Source of the DNA: Eubacteriales Family XIII. Incertae Sedis bacterium
Lineage (GTDB): Bacteria; Bacillota; Clostridia; Peptostreptococcales; Anaerovoracaceae
Assembly: GCA_031276775.1 (NCBI GenBank)
Contig: JAISML010000109.1
Coordinates: forward strand, 1 to 8,054
DNA: 8,054 nt
Direction: 5' to 3'
The notes beneath the pieces were generated by a model, which made no database searches, was not told the origin of the DNA, and worked only from the letters and a program-made list of their open reading frames with translations. Of this stretch, positions 1-5,486 are shown piece by piece (the stretch's first letter is position 1; every line of letters starts with the position of its first letter). The translations under genes were made by a program, and so were the position numbers.

Positions 1-303
1 TTGATTCCCGCCGCTTTCTACCGTCCGCGGATCGATCATTGGACGGGGCTGATCCAAAGCATTGCGTTGCACAATTCCGTGTACGCCTTGGGCGTCAACC
101 TCTTCGGGAAATGGGACGACAGGAATGTATTCTGCGGCAGGAGTCTGCTTGCGGATCCCTGGGGCGTCGCCGTCGCGCAGGCGTCGGACAAACCCTGCGC
201 CTTTCACTCCTATGTGGAGCGCGATTATCCCGGGAAGATTCGCGACGCGATAGGCAGCTTCCGCAACAGGGTTCCCTCCGTGTACGACATCCCATCCGTA
301 TGA
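1..303 (+). CDS. Carbon-nitrogen hydrolase (nitrilase superfamily), C-terminal part
   Basis: The frame is open from the first base, so the gene almost certainly begins upstream; the TTG at position 1 is probably an internal Leu codon. The 100 residues match the end of the nitrilase/omega-amidase fold: IPAAF (2-6), HW (13-14) where the family has its HWE element, the strongly conserved GRSLLADPWG (46-55), and a closing RNRVPSVYD (88-96) that resembles the family's terminal R-x-R-x-P-x-x-Y. The Glu-Lys-Cys catalytic triad lies upstream and cannot be checked. Members hydrolyse amide or nitrile C-N bonds in the cytoplasm; the substrate here is unknown. The stop at 301-303 follows a 4-nt interruption in a 12-bp repeat, so the last few residues may result from a recent frameshift. 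Its link to the ribosomal cluster seems only positional: it shares the strand but a separate promoter follows. Confidence 0.82.
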   Translation: MIPAAFYRPRIDHWTGLIQSIALHNSVYALGVNLFGKWDDRNVFCGRSLLADPWGVAVAQASDKPCAFHSYVERDYPGKIRDAIGSFRNRVPSVYDIPSV

Positions 304-346
304 CATCCCATATGATATCCCTTACGGCATTCCATACGACATTCCA
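283..346 (+). repeat. Five-copy 12-bp tandem repeat (YDIP units)
   Basis: Five imperfect copies of TAYGAYATYCCA begin at 283, 299, 311, 323 and 335. The first copy is followed by four extra bases (TCCG, 295-298). Copy 1 is in the hydrolase frame and encodes Tyr-Asp-Ile-Pro. Because of the four extra bases, copies 2-5 fall into the next frame, where they would read YDIP, YDIP, YGIP, YDIP. The hydrolase stop codon lies within copy 2. Four of the five variable columns are third codon positions in that frame. Confidence 0.8.
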
Positions 347-444
347 AAGGAAGTGAAGAAACGCGTCAGTTGCGTTGAACGCCAGATGGCGTGTGCGAAC
401 TATTTTCGATATGACCTTGTAATTTCAACGACTTATATCGAAAT

Positions 445-475
445 ATCGCAAAAAAAATCACAAAAAATCGCAAAA
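445..475 (+). promoter_or_regulatory. Phased A-tracts upstream of the rpsJ promoter
   Basis: The motif ATCGC or ATCAC followed by an A-run occurs three times, starting at 445, 457 and 467. The A-runs are 8, 6 and 4 bases long (450-457, 462-467, 472-475). Spacings of 12 and 10 bp are close to one helical turn, which tends to bend DNA. The block ends five bases before the candidate -35, where an UP element contacted by the RNA polymerase alpha C-terminal domain would sit. The pattern is directly visible; the function is inferred. Confidence 0.5.
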
Positions 476-479
476 GGTC

Positions 480-508
480 TTGCATCCCCATTTTGCCTGC
501 TATATAAT
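480..508 (+). promoter_or_regulatory. Probable main promoter of the S10-spc cluster
   Basis: The candidate -35 is TTGCAT (480-485) and the -10 is a consensus TATAAT (503-508), separated by the optimal 17 bp. An A-rich block lies directly upstream. This would place the start of transcription near 514-516, giving rpsJ a leader of about 255 nt. It is the best housekeeping-type promoter I could find between the hydrolase and rpsJ. The -35 matches consensus only moderately, which the upstream A-tracts could offset. A weak inverted pair, CGATAT at 407-412 and ATATCG at 435-440, lies further upstream and has no assigned role. Confidence 0.7.
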
Positions 509-514
509 GATCAG

Positions 515-768
515 GCTTGCGAAAAATTGCGGGCGCTTTTGTTCTGCCGGTCGGTTGCCGCAACGTTTGTAAGCGAAGCGTGCGATTGCGGAAATCACAA
601 CCGCAAAGAGCCGTCGGGACGGGAGGATCGGGCGGGAGGTTGCCGGCAGCGCCGCCGGGTAATTTCCGCCACGCAGGTTTCCCTCATTGGAAGGGAACAA
701 AGGGATGTTGCAACCCTTCGCGCCTTGAGCGGCGCTAACGCGCGGAAGATGTCTTACGGGAGGAAAAG
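515..768 (+). promoter_or_regulatory. Structured 5' leader of rpsJ, possible regulatory RNA
   Basis: This stretch between the promoter and rpsJ has no convincing gene. Possible hairpins in order are: TTGCGG 586-591 with CCGCAA 601-606; an outer stem 631-637 with 664-670 (one G-U pair) enclosing CCGGC 643-647 with GCCGG 654-658; TTCCCT 679-684 with AGGGAA 692-697; GAAGGG 690-695 with CCCTTC 714-719; and GCGCC 720-724 with GGCGC 731-735. The third and fourth share bases 692-695 and cannot coexist. None is followed by a U-run, so there is no ordinary intrinsic terminator. In E. coli the S10 leader is the target of L4 repression; whether this leader is equivalent is not known. The rpsJ Shine-Dalgarno GGGAGGA is at 758-764. 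Confidence 0.45.
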
Positions 769-1080
769 ATGGCAGAGCAGCAGAAGATCAGAATCAGATT
801 GAAGGCTTACGAGCCGGAGATTTTGGACAAGGCGGCGGCGGATATCGTGGAGACCGCCAAAAAGAACGGCGCGCAGGTATCAGGTCCCATTCCGCTCCCC
901 ACGGAAAAAGAGGTCGTGACCATATTGCGCGCGGTTCACAAATACAAGGACAGCAGAGAACAGTTTGAACAGCGCACGCACAAGCGGCTCATCGTGATCA
1001 CGCATACCACCGCCAAAACGGTGGACGCCCTCATGAAGTTGGACCTGGCGGCGGGCGTGGACATCGAAATCAAATTGTGA
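769..1080 (+). CDS. rpsJ: 30S ribosomal protein S10 (NusE)
   Basis: The 103-residue length is normal for S10. The family landmarks are present: the N-terminal strand KIRIRLKAYE (6-15), SGPIPLPT (38-45), the loop HKYKDSREQFEQRTHKRLI (57-75) that reaches into the 30S head, and the ending KTVDALMKLDLAAGVDIEIKL. The segment after RTHKRLI reads VITHTTAK where most bacteria have a form of DI..PT.K, a small local divergence. S10 sits in the head of the 30S subunit, and as NusE it pairs with NusB in antitermination complexes. The ATG is 5 nt from the GGGAGGA ribosome binding site. It is the first gene of the cluster and is separated from rplC by an unusually long gap. Confidence 0.98.
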   Translation: MAEQQKIRIRLKAYEPEILDKAAADIVETAKKNGAQVSGPIPLPTEKEVVTILRAVHKYKDSREQFEQRTHKRLIVITHTTAKTVDALMKLDLAAGVDIEIKL

Positions 1081-1368
1081 CGGTCGCCCGCCGTTGCGAA
1101 GACCGTGCCGCGAAGCGCGGGAACGCGACGCCGGGATACGGAGCCGTTGGCGTTATGTAAAGTTATGCACGGCTGTACACCGGCGGTTGCGCGCCGGTTG
1201 AACGGATACAAGAGACAGACAGGAAGATGTTGGCTTAGTATGATCGCCGAAAGGGAATTTGCTTCGCGCAAAAGGACCGAAACAGGAAAGCAGAGCCCCG
1301 CGCAGAATGTTTCGAGGCATTTGGGGTGAACGCAGGCGGGAGGCGATCCGCTGTAAGGAGGAGGAAAG
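1081..1368 (+). other. Long non-coding gap between rpsJ and rplC
   Basis: No convincing gene is present on either strand; the frames that stay open translate to Arg/Ser/Cys-rich sequence with no familiar motif. Visible hairpins are CGGTC 1081-1085 with GACCG 1101-1105 immediately after the rpsJ stop, CCGCG 1108-1112 with CGCGG 1116-1120, ACCGGCG 1179-1185 with CGCCGGT 1192-1198, TTTGC with GCAAA around 1258-1272, CGAAAC 1278-1283 with GTTTCG 1309-1314, and a long-range pair GATCGCC 1242-1248 with GGCGATC 1342-1348. GTTATG is directly repeated at 1152 and 1162. No hairpin has a U-run, so I see no intrinsic terminator. Neighbouring genes in such clusters usually lie much closer together. Confidence 0.6.
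1216..1244 (+). promoter_or_regulatory. Possible internal promoter upstream of rplC
   Basis: CAGACA (1216-1221, four of six bases of TTGACA) and TATGAT (1239-1244, five of six of TATAAT) are separated by exactly 17 bp. Transcription would start near 1251, leaving a leader of about 118 nt before rplC. The -35 is weak and one such match in almost 300 nt of non-coding DNA is not surprising, so this is a candidate only. It would conflict with the long-range stem whose 5' arm is 1242-1248, since that arm would not be fully transcribed. Confidence 0.3.
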
Positions 1369-1371
1369 TTG
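1355..1371 (+). promoter_or_regulatory. Ribosome binding site and TTG start of rplC
   Basis: AAGGAGGAGG (1355-1364) lies 4 nt before a TTG at 1369, or 7 nt if the inner AAGGAGG is used. The protein from this TTG begins MKTILGRKVGMTQIF, the normal L3 start. No ATG or GTG lies at an equivalent place, so the site decides for TTG. Confidence 0.85.
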
Positions 1372-2001
1372 AAGACAATACTGGGAAGAAAGGTCGGCAT
1401 GACGCAGATCTTTTCGGAAGAAGGCGCGTTGATCCCCGTTACGGTTGTGGAGGCGGAACCGAATACGGTCATCCGGATCAAGACGGTGGAAACCGATGGC
1501 TACGAAGCCGCGCAGATCGGTTTTGAGGACTTGAAGGAACGCAGGGCCAACAAGCCGACCAAGGGACATTTTGCGAGATGGAACGCTCCGCTGAAGAAGC
1601 ATCTGACGGAGATTCGGTTGGACGGAAACGAGCATTATGAGCCGGGACAGTTGATCACGGTGGCGGATTTTGAGGCGGGGAAAAAGGTTGACGTCATCGG
1701 CATCTCCAAAGGGAAAGGCACCCAAGGCAACATCAAGCGCCACGGTCACCACAGAGGTCCCATGACGCACGGTTCAAAGCATAAAAGATTGGCCGGAGCG
1801 CTTGCCGCGGGCACCTATCCTTCCAGGGTGTTCAAGGGCAACGCGGGTCCCGGCAGGATGGGGCGCGAAACGGTGACGATACAGAATTTGGAACTCATCA
1901 AGGTCGTCCCGGAACGGAACGCGTTGTTGATCAAGGGCGCGATTCCGGGCAAGAAAGGCGGACTCGTAAGGGTCAGATACGCCATTAAGGGTCGGGAATA
2001 G
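1369..2001 (+). CDS. rplC: 50S ribosomal protein L3
   Basis: The 210 residues match L3 in length and throughout. Landmarks are the start ILGRKVGMTQIF (4-15), VETDGYEAAQIGF (40-52), GISKGKGTQGNIKRHGHHRGPMTHGS (111-136), which forms the long loop reaching towards the peptidyl transferase centre, and SRVFKGNAGPGRMG (152-165) followed by VTIQNLELIKVV. L3 is an early assembly protein that binds 23S rRNA near its 3' end. The segment KRLAGALAAGTY (139-150) stands where most relatives have a form of GSIGAS, a mild divergence. The start is TTG behind a very strong ribosome binding site. The gene is preceded by the 288-nt gap and followed by rplD after 19 nt. Confidence 0.98.
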   Translation: MKTILGRKVGMTQIFSEEGALIPVTVVEAEPNTVIRIKTVETDGYEAAQIGFEDLKERRANKPTKGHFARWNAPLKKHLTEIRLDGNEHYEPGQLITVADFEAGKKVDVIGISKGKGTQGNIKRHGHHRGPMTHGSKHKRLAGALAAGTYPSRVFKGNAGPGRMGRETVTIQNLELIKVVPERNALLIKGAIPGKKGGLVRVRYAIKGRE

Positions 2002-2020
2002 AAAGCGAGGGCAACGGACG

Positions 2021-2644
2021 ATGGCAAAGATAACAATGGTCAATATGGACGGCGCCTCTGCCGGCGAGATTGAACTCAGCGACGGGATTTTCGGCATAGA
2101 AATCAACGAATACGCGGTTTATGAAGTGATCAAAAATTACCTGGCAAACCAACGGCAGGGAACCCAGTCCGCAAAGACCAGATCCGAGGTCAGGGGCGGC
2201 GGGGCCAAGCCGTTTCGGCAGAAGGGAACGGGACGGGCGAGGCAGGGAAGCCGCGTCGCGCCCAACCATGTGGGCGGCGGCGTCGTGTTTGCGCCGAAAC
2301 CGCGGGATTACCGGTACAGCGTCCCCAAGAAAGTGAAGCGGCTGGCGTTGAAGTCCGCCCTTTCGGCCAAGGTCGCGGACGGTGAGATCATCGTGGTTGA
2401 CGAACTGAATTTTGAAGCGCCCAAGACGAAAAAGATGGTTGAATTTTTGGGGAATGTCAAAGCGGAGAAGAAAGCGCTCATCGTCACCGCCGAAAAAGAG
2501 GATACGGTCATCCGATCGGCCGCGAACATCCCCGGGATCGGCACGACGCAGGTGGGGACGCTGAACGTATACGAGATCCTCAATCACACCAGCTTCATTG
2601 TGACGAAAGATGCGATAGGCAGGATAGAGGAGGTATATTCATGA
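2021..2644 (+). CDS. rplD: 50S ribosomal protein L4
   Basis: The 207-residue length is typical for Firmicute L4. The extended loop that lines the peptide exit tunnel is clear: TRSEVRGGGAKPFRQKGTGRARQGS (53-77). It is followed by the globular part with VPKKVKRLALKSALSAK (101-117) and NVYEILNHTSFIVTKDAI (182-199). L4 helps to start 50S assembly, and in E. coli it also represses the S10 operon by binding its leader; whether it does so here cannot be told from this window. The ribosome binding site is weak (GAGGG, 2007-2011, 9 nt before the ATG). The TGA stop overlaps the rplW start by 4 nt (ATGA, 2641-2644), suggesting translational coupling. Confidence 0.98.
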   Translation: MAKITMVNMDGASAGEIELSDGIFGIEINEYAVYEVIKNYLANQRQGTQSAKTRSEVRGGGAKPFRQKGTGRARQGSRVAPNHVGGGVVFAPKPRDYRYSVPKKVKRLALKSALSAKVADGEIIVVDELNFEAPKTKKMVEFLGNVKAEKKALIVTAEKEDTVIRSAANIPGIGTTQVGTLNVYEILNHTSFIVTKDAIGRIEEVYS

Positions 2645-2934
2645 TGAGATCGCCTTACGACGTGATATTGAAACCGGTCATTTCCGAACGGAGCATGGCC
2701 GACGCGCAGAACAGGAAGTATACCTTCCGGGTGGCGACCAACGCAAACAAGACCGAGATCAAGTACGCGCTGGAAGAGATCTTCGGCGTACGGATCGAAA
2801 AGGTCAATGTCATGAATTACAGCGGCAAACTCAAGAGGATGGGCAAAAATATCGGCAGGAGATCCGCGAGCAAGAAAGCCATCGCGACGCTTGCCAAAGA
2901 CAGCAAAGAGATAGAGTTCTTCCAGAGCCTGTAA
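2641..2934 (+). CDS. rplW: 50S ribosomal protein L23
   Basis: The 97-residue protein starts SPYDVILKPVISERS and continues with KYTFRVATNANKTEIKYALEEIFGV, the usual L23 alpha/beta domain, then VEKVN-like and KRMG elements of the rRNA-binding loop. L23 lies beside the exit of the peptide tunnel and is the docking site for trigger factor and the signal recognition particle. Two adjacent ATG codons (2641 and 2644) could serve as the start. The first overlaps the rplD stop and lies 7 nt from GAGGAGG (2627-2633); the second would be 10 nt away. The ribosome binding site lies within the end of rplD, so the two genes are likely coupled. Confidence 0.97.
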   Translation: MMRSPYDVILKPVISERSMADAQNRKYTFRVATNANKTEIKYALEEIFGVRIEKVNVMNYSGKLKRMGKNIGRRSASKKAIATLAKDSKEIEFFQSL

Positions 2935-2960
2935 GGGCGACCACAAGCGAGGGAGCAAGA

Positions 2961-3794
2961 ATGGGAATCAAAAAATACAATCCAACCACACCCGGACGCC
3001 GCGGCATGACGGTTTCGACTTTCGAGGAGATTACGACCGACAAACCGGAGAAGTCTCTGACGGAAACACTGAAAAAACACGCGGGCAGAAATGTACGGGG
3101 CAAGATCACGGTTCGCCACAGAGGCGGCGGTTACCGGCACAAATACCGAATCATCGACTTCAAACGGGACAAGGACGGCGTTCCCGGCAGGGTGGCGACG
3201 ATCGAATACGATCCCAACAGGAGCGCCAACATCGCGCTGATCGTCTACGCGGACGGTGAAAAGCGGTACATCATCGCGCCGCACAGGATCAAGGTCGGCG
3301 ACTCTGTGATCTCCGGACCGGATTCCGACATACAGATCGGCAACGCGCTGCCCCTGCGGAACATCCCCGTGGGTACCATCGTGCACAACATCGAGCTGAA
3401 ACCGGGCAAGGGCGCGCAGATGGTCAGATCGGCAGGAAACGGCGCGCAGCTCATGGCAAAGGAAGACAAGTTCGCGCAGGTGCGACTGCCTTCCGGGGAG
3501 GTGCGCAAGGTACACATCACATGCAGGGCGACCATCGGAGAGGTGGGCAATCAGGATCACGAAAACATCAAGATCGGCAAGGCGGGCAGGAAACGCCACA
3601 TGGGCATCCGACCCACGGTCAGAGGTTCCGTCATGAATCCGAACGATCATCCGCACGGCGGCGGCGAGGGAAAGGCGGGCATCGGACGGGTCGGTCCCGT
3701 GACACCGTGGGGGAAACCGACGTTGGGATATAAAACCAGAAAGAAGCACAAACATTCGGATCAATATATCGTCAAAAAACGCAACGAGCGGTAA
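2961..3794 (+). CDS. rplB: 50S ribosomal protein L2
   Basis: The 277 residues match L2 end to end: the start KKYNPTTPGRRGMTVSTF, VRHRGGGYRHKYRIIDF (51-67), the first domain with IEYDPNRSANIALIVYADGEKRYI (81-104), RSAGNGAQLMAKE (156-168), and the conserved DHPHGGGEGK (229-238). The His in that last motif corresponds to the residue near the peptidyl transferase centre known as His229 in E. coli. The C-terminus PWGKPTLGYKTRKK is also standard. L2 binds 23S rRNA and is needed for subunit association and peptide bond formation. Its ATG follows AGGGAG (2950-2955) by 5 nt, 26 nt after rplW. Nothing in the sequence is unusual for the family. Confidence 0.98.
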   Translation: MGIKKYNPTTPGRRGMTVSTFEEITTDKPEKSLTETLKKHAGRNVRGKITVRHRGGGYRHKYRIIDFKRDKDGVPGRVATIEYDPNRSANIALIVYADGEKRYIIAPHRIKVGDSVISGPDSDIQIGNALPLRNIPVGTIVHNIELKPGKGAQMVRSAGNGAQLMAKEDKFAQVRLPSGEVRKVHITCRATIGEVGNQDHENIKIGKAGRKRHMGIRPTVRGSVMNPNDHPHGGGEGKAGIGRVGPVTPWGKPTLGYKTRKKHKHSDQYIVKKRNER

Positions 3795-3807
3795 ACGGAG
3801 GTAAAAC

Positions 3808-4155
3808 ATGGGCAGATCATTGAAAAAAGGCCCCTTTGTAAACGAAAAGCTGTTGAAAGCCGTCGAGGCGCTGAATGCGGCAAATGAAAAGAGGGTACTC
3901 AGGACTTGGTCCAGACCGTCCACGATATTCCCGCAGATGGTCGGTCATACCATCGCGGTCCACGACGGCCGGAGACATGTGCCCGTCTATATCACGGAGG
4001 ATATGGTGGGACACAGACTCGGCGAATTCGCGCCTACGCGAACATACAGGGGACATGGCAACGACAAAAGCGCGAGGGTCAAGAAATCTTCGTCTTCCAA
4101 GGGCGTCATGATGTCCTCGCCGCCCGCCGCGCAAACCTCCGGAACGAAAGCATAG
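3808..4155 (+). CDS. rpsS: 30S ribosomal protein S19 with C-terminal extension
   Basis: Residues 1-90 are a standard S19: MGRSLKKGPFVNEKLLKAVEA, TWSRPSTIFPQMVGHTIAVHDGRRHVPVYITEDMVGHRLGEFAPTRTYRGH. Most bacterial S19 proteins stop at about 92-95 residues just after this point. This one has 115, adding a Ser/Lys-rich then Ala/Pro/Ser/Thr-rich tail (KKSSSSKGVMMSSPPAAQTSGTKA). The tail follows the conserved part in the same frame and ends at a TAG 18 nt before rplV, so a late frameshift could only affect the tail itself. S19 sits in the 30S head with S13, and its C-terminal end reaches towards the A-site tRNA. The ribosome binding site GGAGG is at 3797-3801. Confidence 0.97.
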   Translation: MGRSLKKGPFVNEKLLKAVEALNAANEKRVLRTWSRPSTIFPQMVGHTIAVHDGRRHVPVYITEDMVGHRLGEFAPTRTYRGHGNDKSARVKKSSSSKGVMMSSPPAAQTSGTKA

Positions 4156-4173
4156 AAAGGGGATACGGATCAT

Positions 4174-4515
4174 ATGGAAGCAAGAGCGATTGCGAAATAT
4201 ATCAGGGTCTCTCCCATCAAACTCAAGCCCGTCGTCGATTTGATTCGGGGCAAGGATCTGGATGAGGCGCTCAATATCCTGAAGTTTACGCCGGGGAAAG
4301 GCTCGCGGATCGTCGAAAAAGTGATACAGTCCGCAGCGGCCAATGCCGATTACAACCCCAACATGAACGCGGACAACCTCTATGTCGCCCAGGTCTACGC
4401 GCACCAGGGTCCCACCATGAAGCGGTGGAGAGCCGGCGCGAAAGGCAGGGCGTCGAAGATACTCAAAAGAAGCAGCCATGTCGGAGTAACCTTGAAGGAG
4501 AGGGAGAAAAAGTAA
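4174..4515 (+). CDS. rplV: 50S ribosomal protein L22
   Basis: The 113 residues are the usual length. The N-terminal half has RVSPIKLKPVVDLIRGKDLDEALNILKFTP (11-40), and IVEKVIQSAAANADYN (46-61) is the conserved helix. The long beta-hairpin that lines the peptide exit tunnel lies at about 79-101 (GPTMKRWRAGAKGRASKILKRSS). Changes in this hairpin cause macrolide resistance in other bacteria, but none of the known changes can be judged here. The ATG follows AAAGGGGA (4156-4163) by 10 nt. The TAA stop shares its last A with the rpsC ATG (TAATG, 4513-4517), the tightest junction in the cluster and a likely case of coupled translation. Confidence 0.97.
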   Translation: MEARAIAKYIRVSPIKLKPVVDLIRGKDLDEALNILKFTPGKGSRIVEKVIQSAAANADYNPNMNADNLYVAQVYAHQGPTMKRWRAGAKGRASKILKRSSHVGVTLKEREKK

Positions 4516-5429
4516 TGGGTCAAAAAGTAAGCCCCCACGGACTGCGGGTCGGGATCATAAATGACTGGGATTCCAAATGGTATGCCGACAAAAAGAGTTT
4601 TGCGAACTATTTGATTGAGGATAACGAGGTCAGGGCGTTCATCAAGAAAAAATTGTACATCGCAGGCATCTCAAGAACCGTCATCGAACGGGCTGCGGAC
4701 AATCAGATAAAGATCACCGTCATGACCGACAAGCCGGGCATCATCATCGGCCGTTCGGGCAACGGCATCGATGAACTGAAAGCGGCGCTTGAGAAGAAAA
4801 CCGGCAAGGCTGTGTATGTGAACATCGTGGAAGTGCGGCATGCGGAGTTGGACGCGCAGCTTTCCGCGGAGAGCATCGCCCAGGCGTTGGAGAAGCGCGT
4901 ATCTTTCCGACGGGCGATGAAACAGGCCATCGGCAGGACGATGAAAGCGGGCGGCAAAGGAATCAAAGTACTCGTTTCGGGCAGACTCGGCGGGGCTGAA
5001 ATTGCGAGAAGCGAAAAATACAATGAAGGCAACGTTCCCCTTCACACGTTGCGTGCGAACATCGATTACGGGTTTGCCGAAGCCGATACCACCTACGGGA
5101 AGATCGGCGTCAAAGTGTGGATCAACCTCGGGGAAAGGTTGGAAAAGGGACTCATGAGTTCCGTTCCCGAGGAAAAACGGGAGAGCAAGCGGGAACGCGA
5201 CGCAAGGCGCGGCAGACGCGGCGAGCGCGACGGCGAACGTCCCCGCAGAGACAGGCGCGACGGTCCCGGAGGACAGGGAAGACGGGATCGGCGCGATGGC
5301 AGACCTGAAATCCCGAGGGCGATCAATCCCCGCAAACGCGTAAAAGCCAAACCCGAACCGGCAAAGCCGGTCGAGTCGGCGGCGCCGGCGCAGGAAGCGC
5401 CGCAGGCCACAGTACCTGAGAGCGAGTAA
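4515..5429 (+). CDS. rpsC: 30S ribosomal protein S3 with long disordered C-terminal tail
   Basis: The start is ATG 4515, sharing one base with the rplV stop; the frame is open further upstream but the family start MGQKVSPHGLRVG is at this ATG. It encodes 304 residues. The N-terminal KH domain carries the GxxG loop as GRSG (79-82, within KPGIIIGRSGNGID). The C-terminal S3 domain includes SFRRAMKQAIG (130-140), GIKVLVSGRLGGAEIARSE (149-167) and the YGKIGVKVWI strand (194-203). Relatives usually end near 210-230. Here about 85 residues follow (about 217-304): first Arg/Asp/Gly-rich, with RRDRRDG at 244-250 and again at 256-262, then Pro/Ala/Glu-rich. S3 lies at the mRNA entry channel and has helicase activity in E. 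coli; a basic tail there could touch mRNA, which is inference. AAGGAGAGGG (4495-4504) serves as the ribosome binding site. Confidence 0.97.
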   Translation: MGQKVSPHGLRVGIINDWDSKWYADKKSFANYLIEDNEVRAFIKKKLYIAGISRTVIERAADNQIKITVMTDKPGIIIGRSGNGIDELKAALEKKTGKAVYVNIVEVRHAELDAQLSAESIAQALEKRVSFRRAMKQAIGRTMKAGGKGIKVLVSGRLGGAEIARSEKYNEGNVPLHTLRANIDYGFAEADTTYGKIGVKVWINLGERLEKGLMSSVPEEKRESKRERDARRGRRGERDGERPRRDRRDGPGGQGRRDRRDGRPEIPRAINPRKRVKAKPEPAKPVESAAPAQEAPQATVPESE

Positions 5430-5486
5430 GGGTATTTGCGCGGATTGTTTTCATAGATTCGTACAAAGGAAGGAGAGTGACCTACG

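Noticed and set aside
379..392. ACGCC/GGCGT hairpin as a terminator for the hydrolase gene
   Set aside because: Only 5 bp and no U-run behind it; nothing else between 304 and 480 looks like an intrinsic terminator.
254..802. An open frame of about 180 codons in the second forward frame, running from the hydrolase end through the promoter and into rpsJ
   Set aside because: The lack of stops is somewhat unusual, but the translation is rich in Cys, Arg and Ser, has no familiar motif, covers the best promoter and hairpins, and has no good ribosome binding site before its possible starts.
1105..1329. Possible small protein of 74 residues in the rpsJ-rplC gap
   Set aside because: No good start or ribosome binding site; Arg/Ser/Cys-biased sequence with no motif; it overlaps several hairpins.
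2817..3923. Minus-strand open frame of 368 codons across rplB
   Set aside because: It lies antisense to strongly conserved L2; long antisense frames are a common by-product of GC-rich codon use.
4425..4514. Thirty extra residues at the N-terminus of S3 if the longest frame is used
   Set aside because: They overlap rplV, have no family match, and the ATG at 4515 gives the conserved MGQKVSPHG start.
5430..5486. Possible promoter between rpsC and rplP (TTGCGC ... TAGATT)
   Set aside because: Spacing is 12 bp and both boxes are weak.
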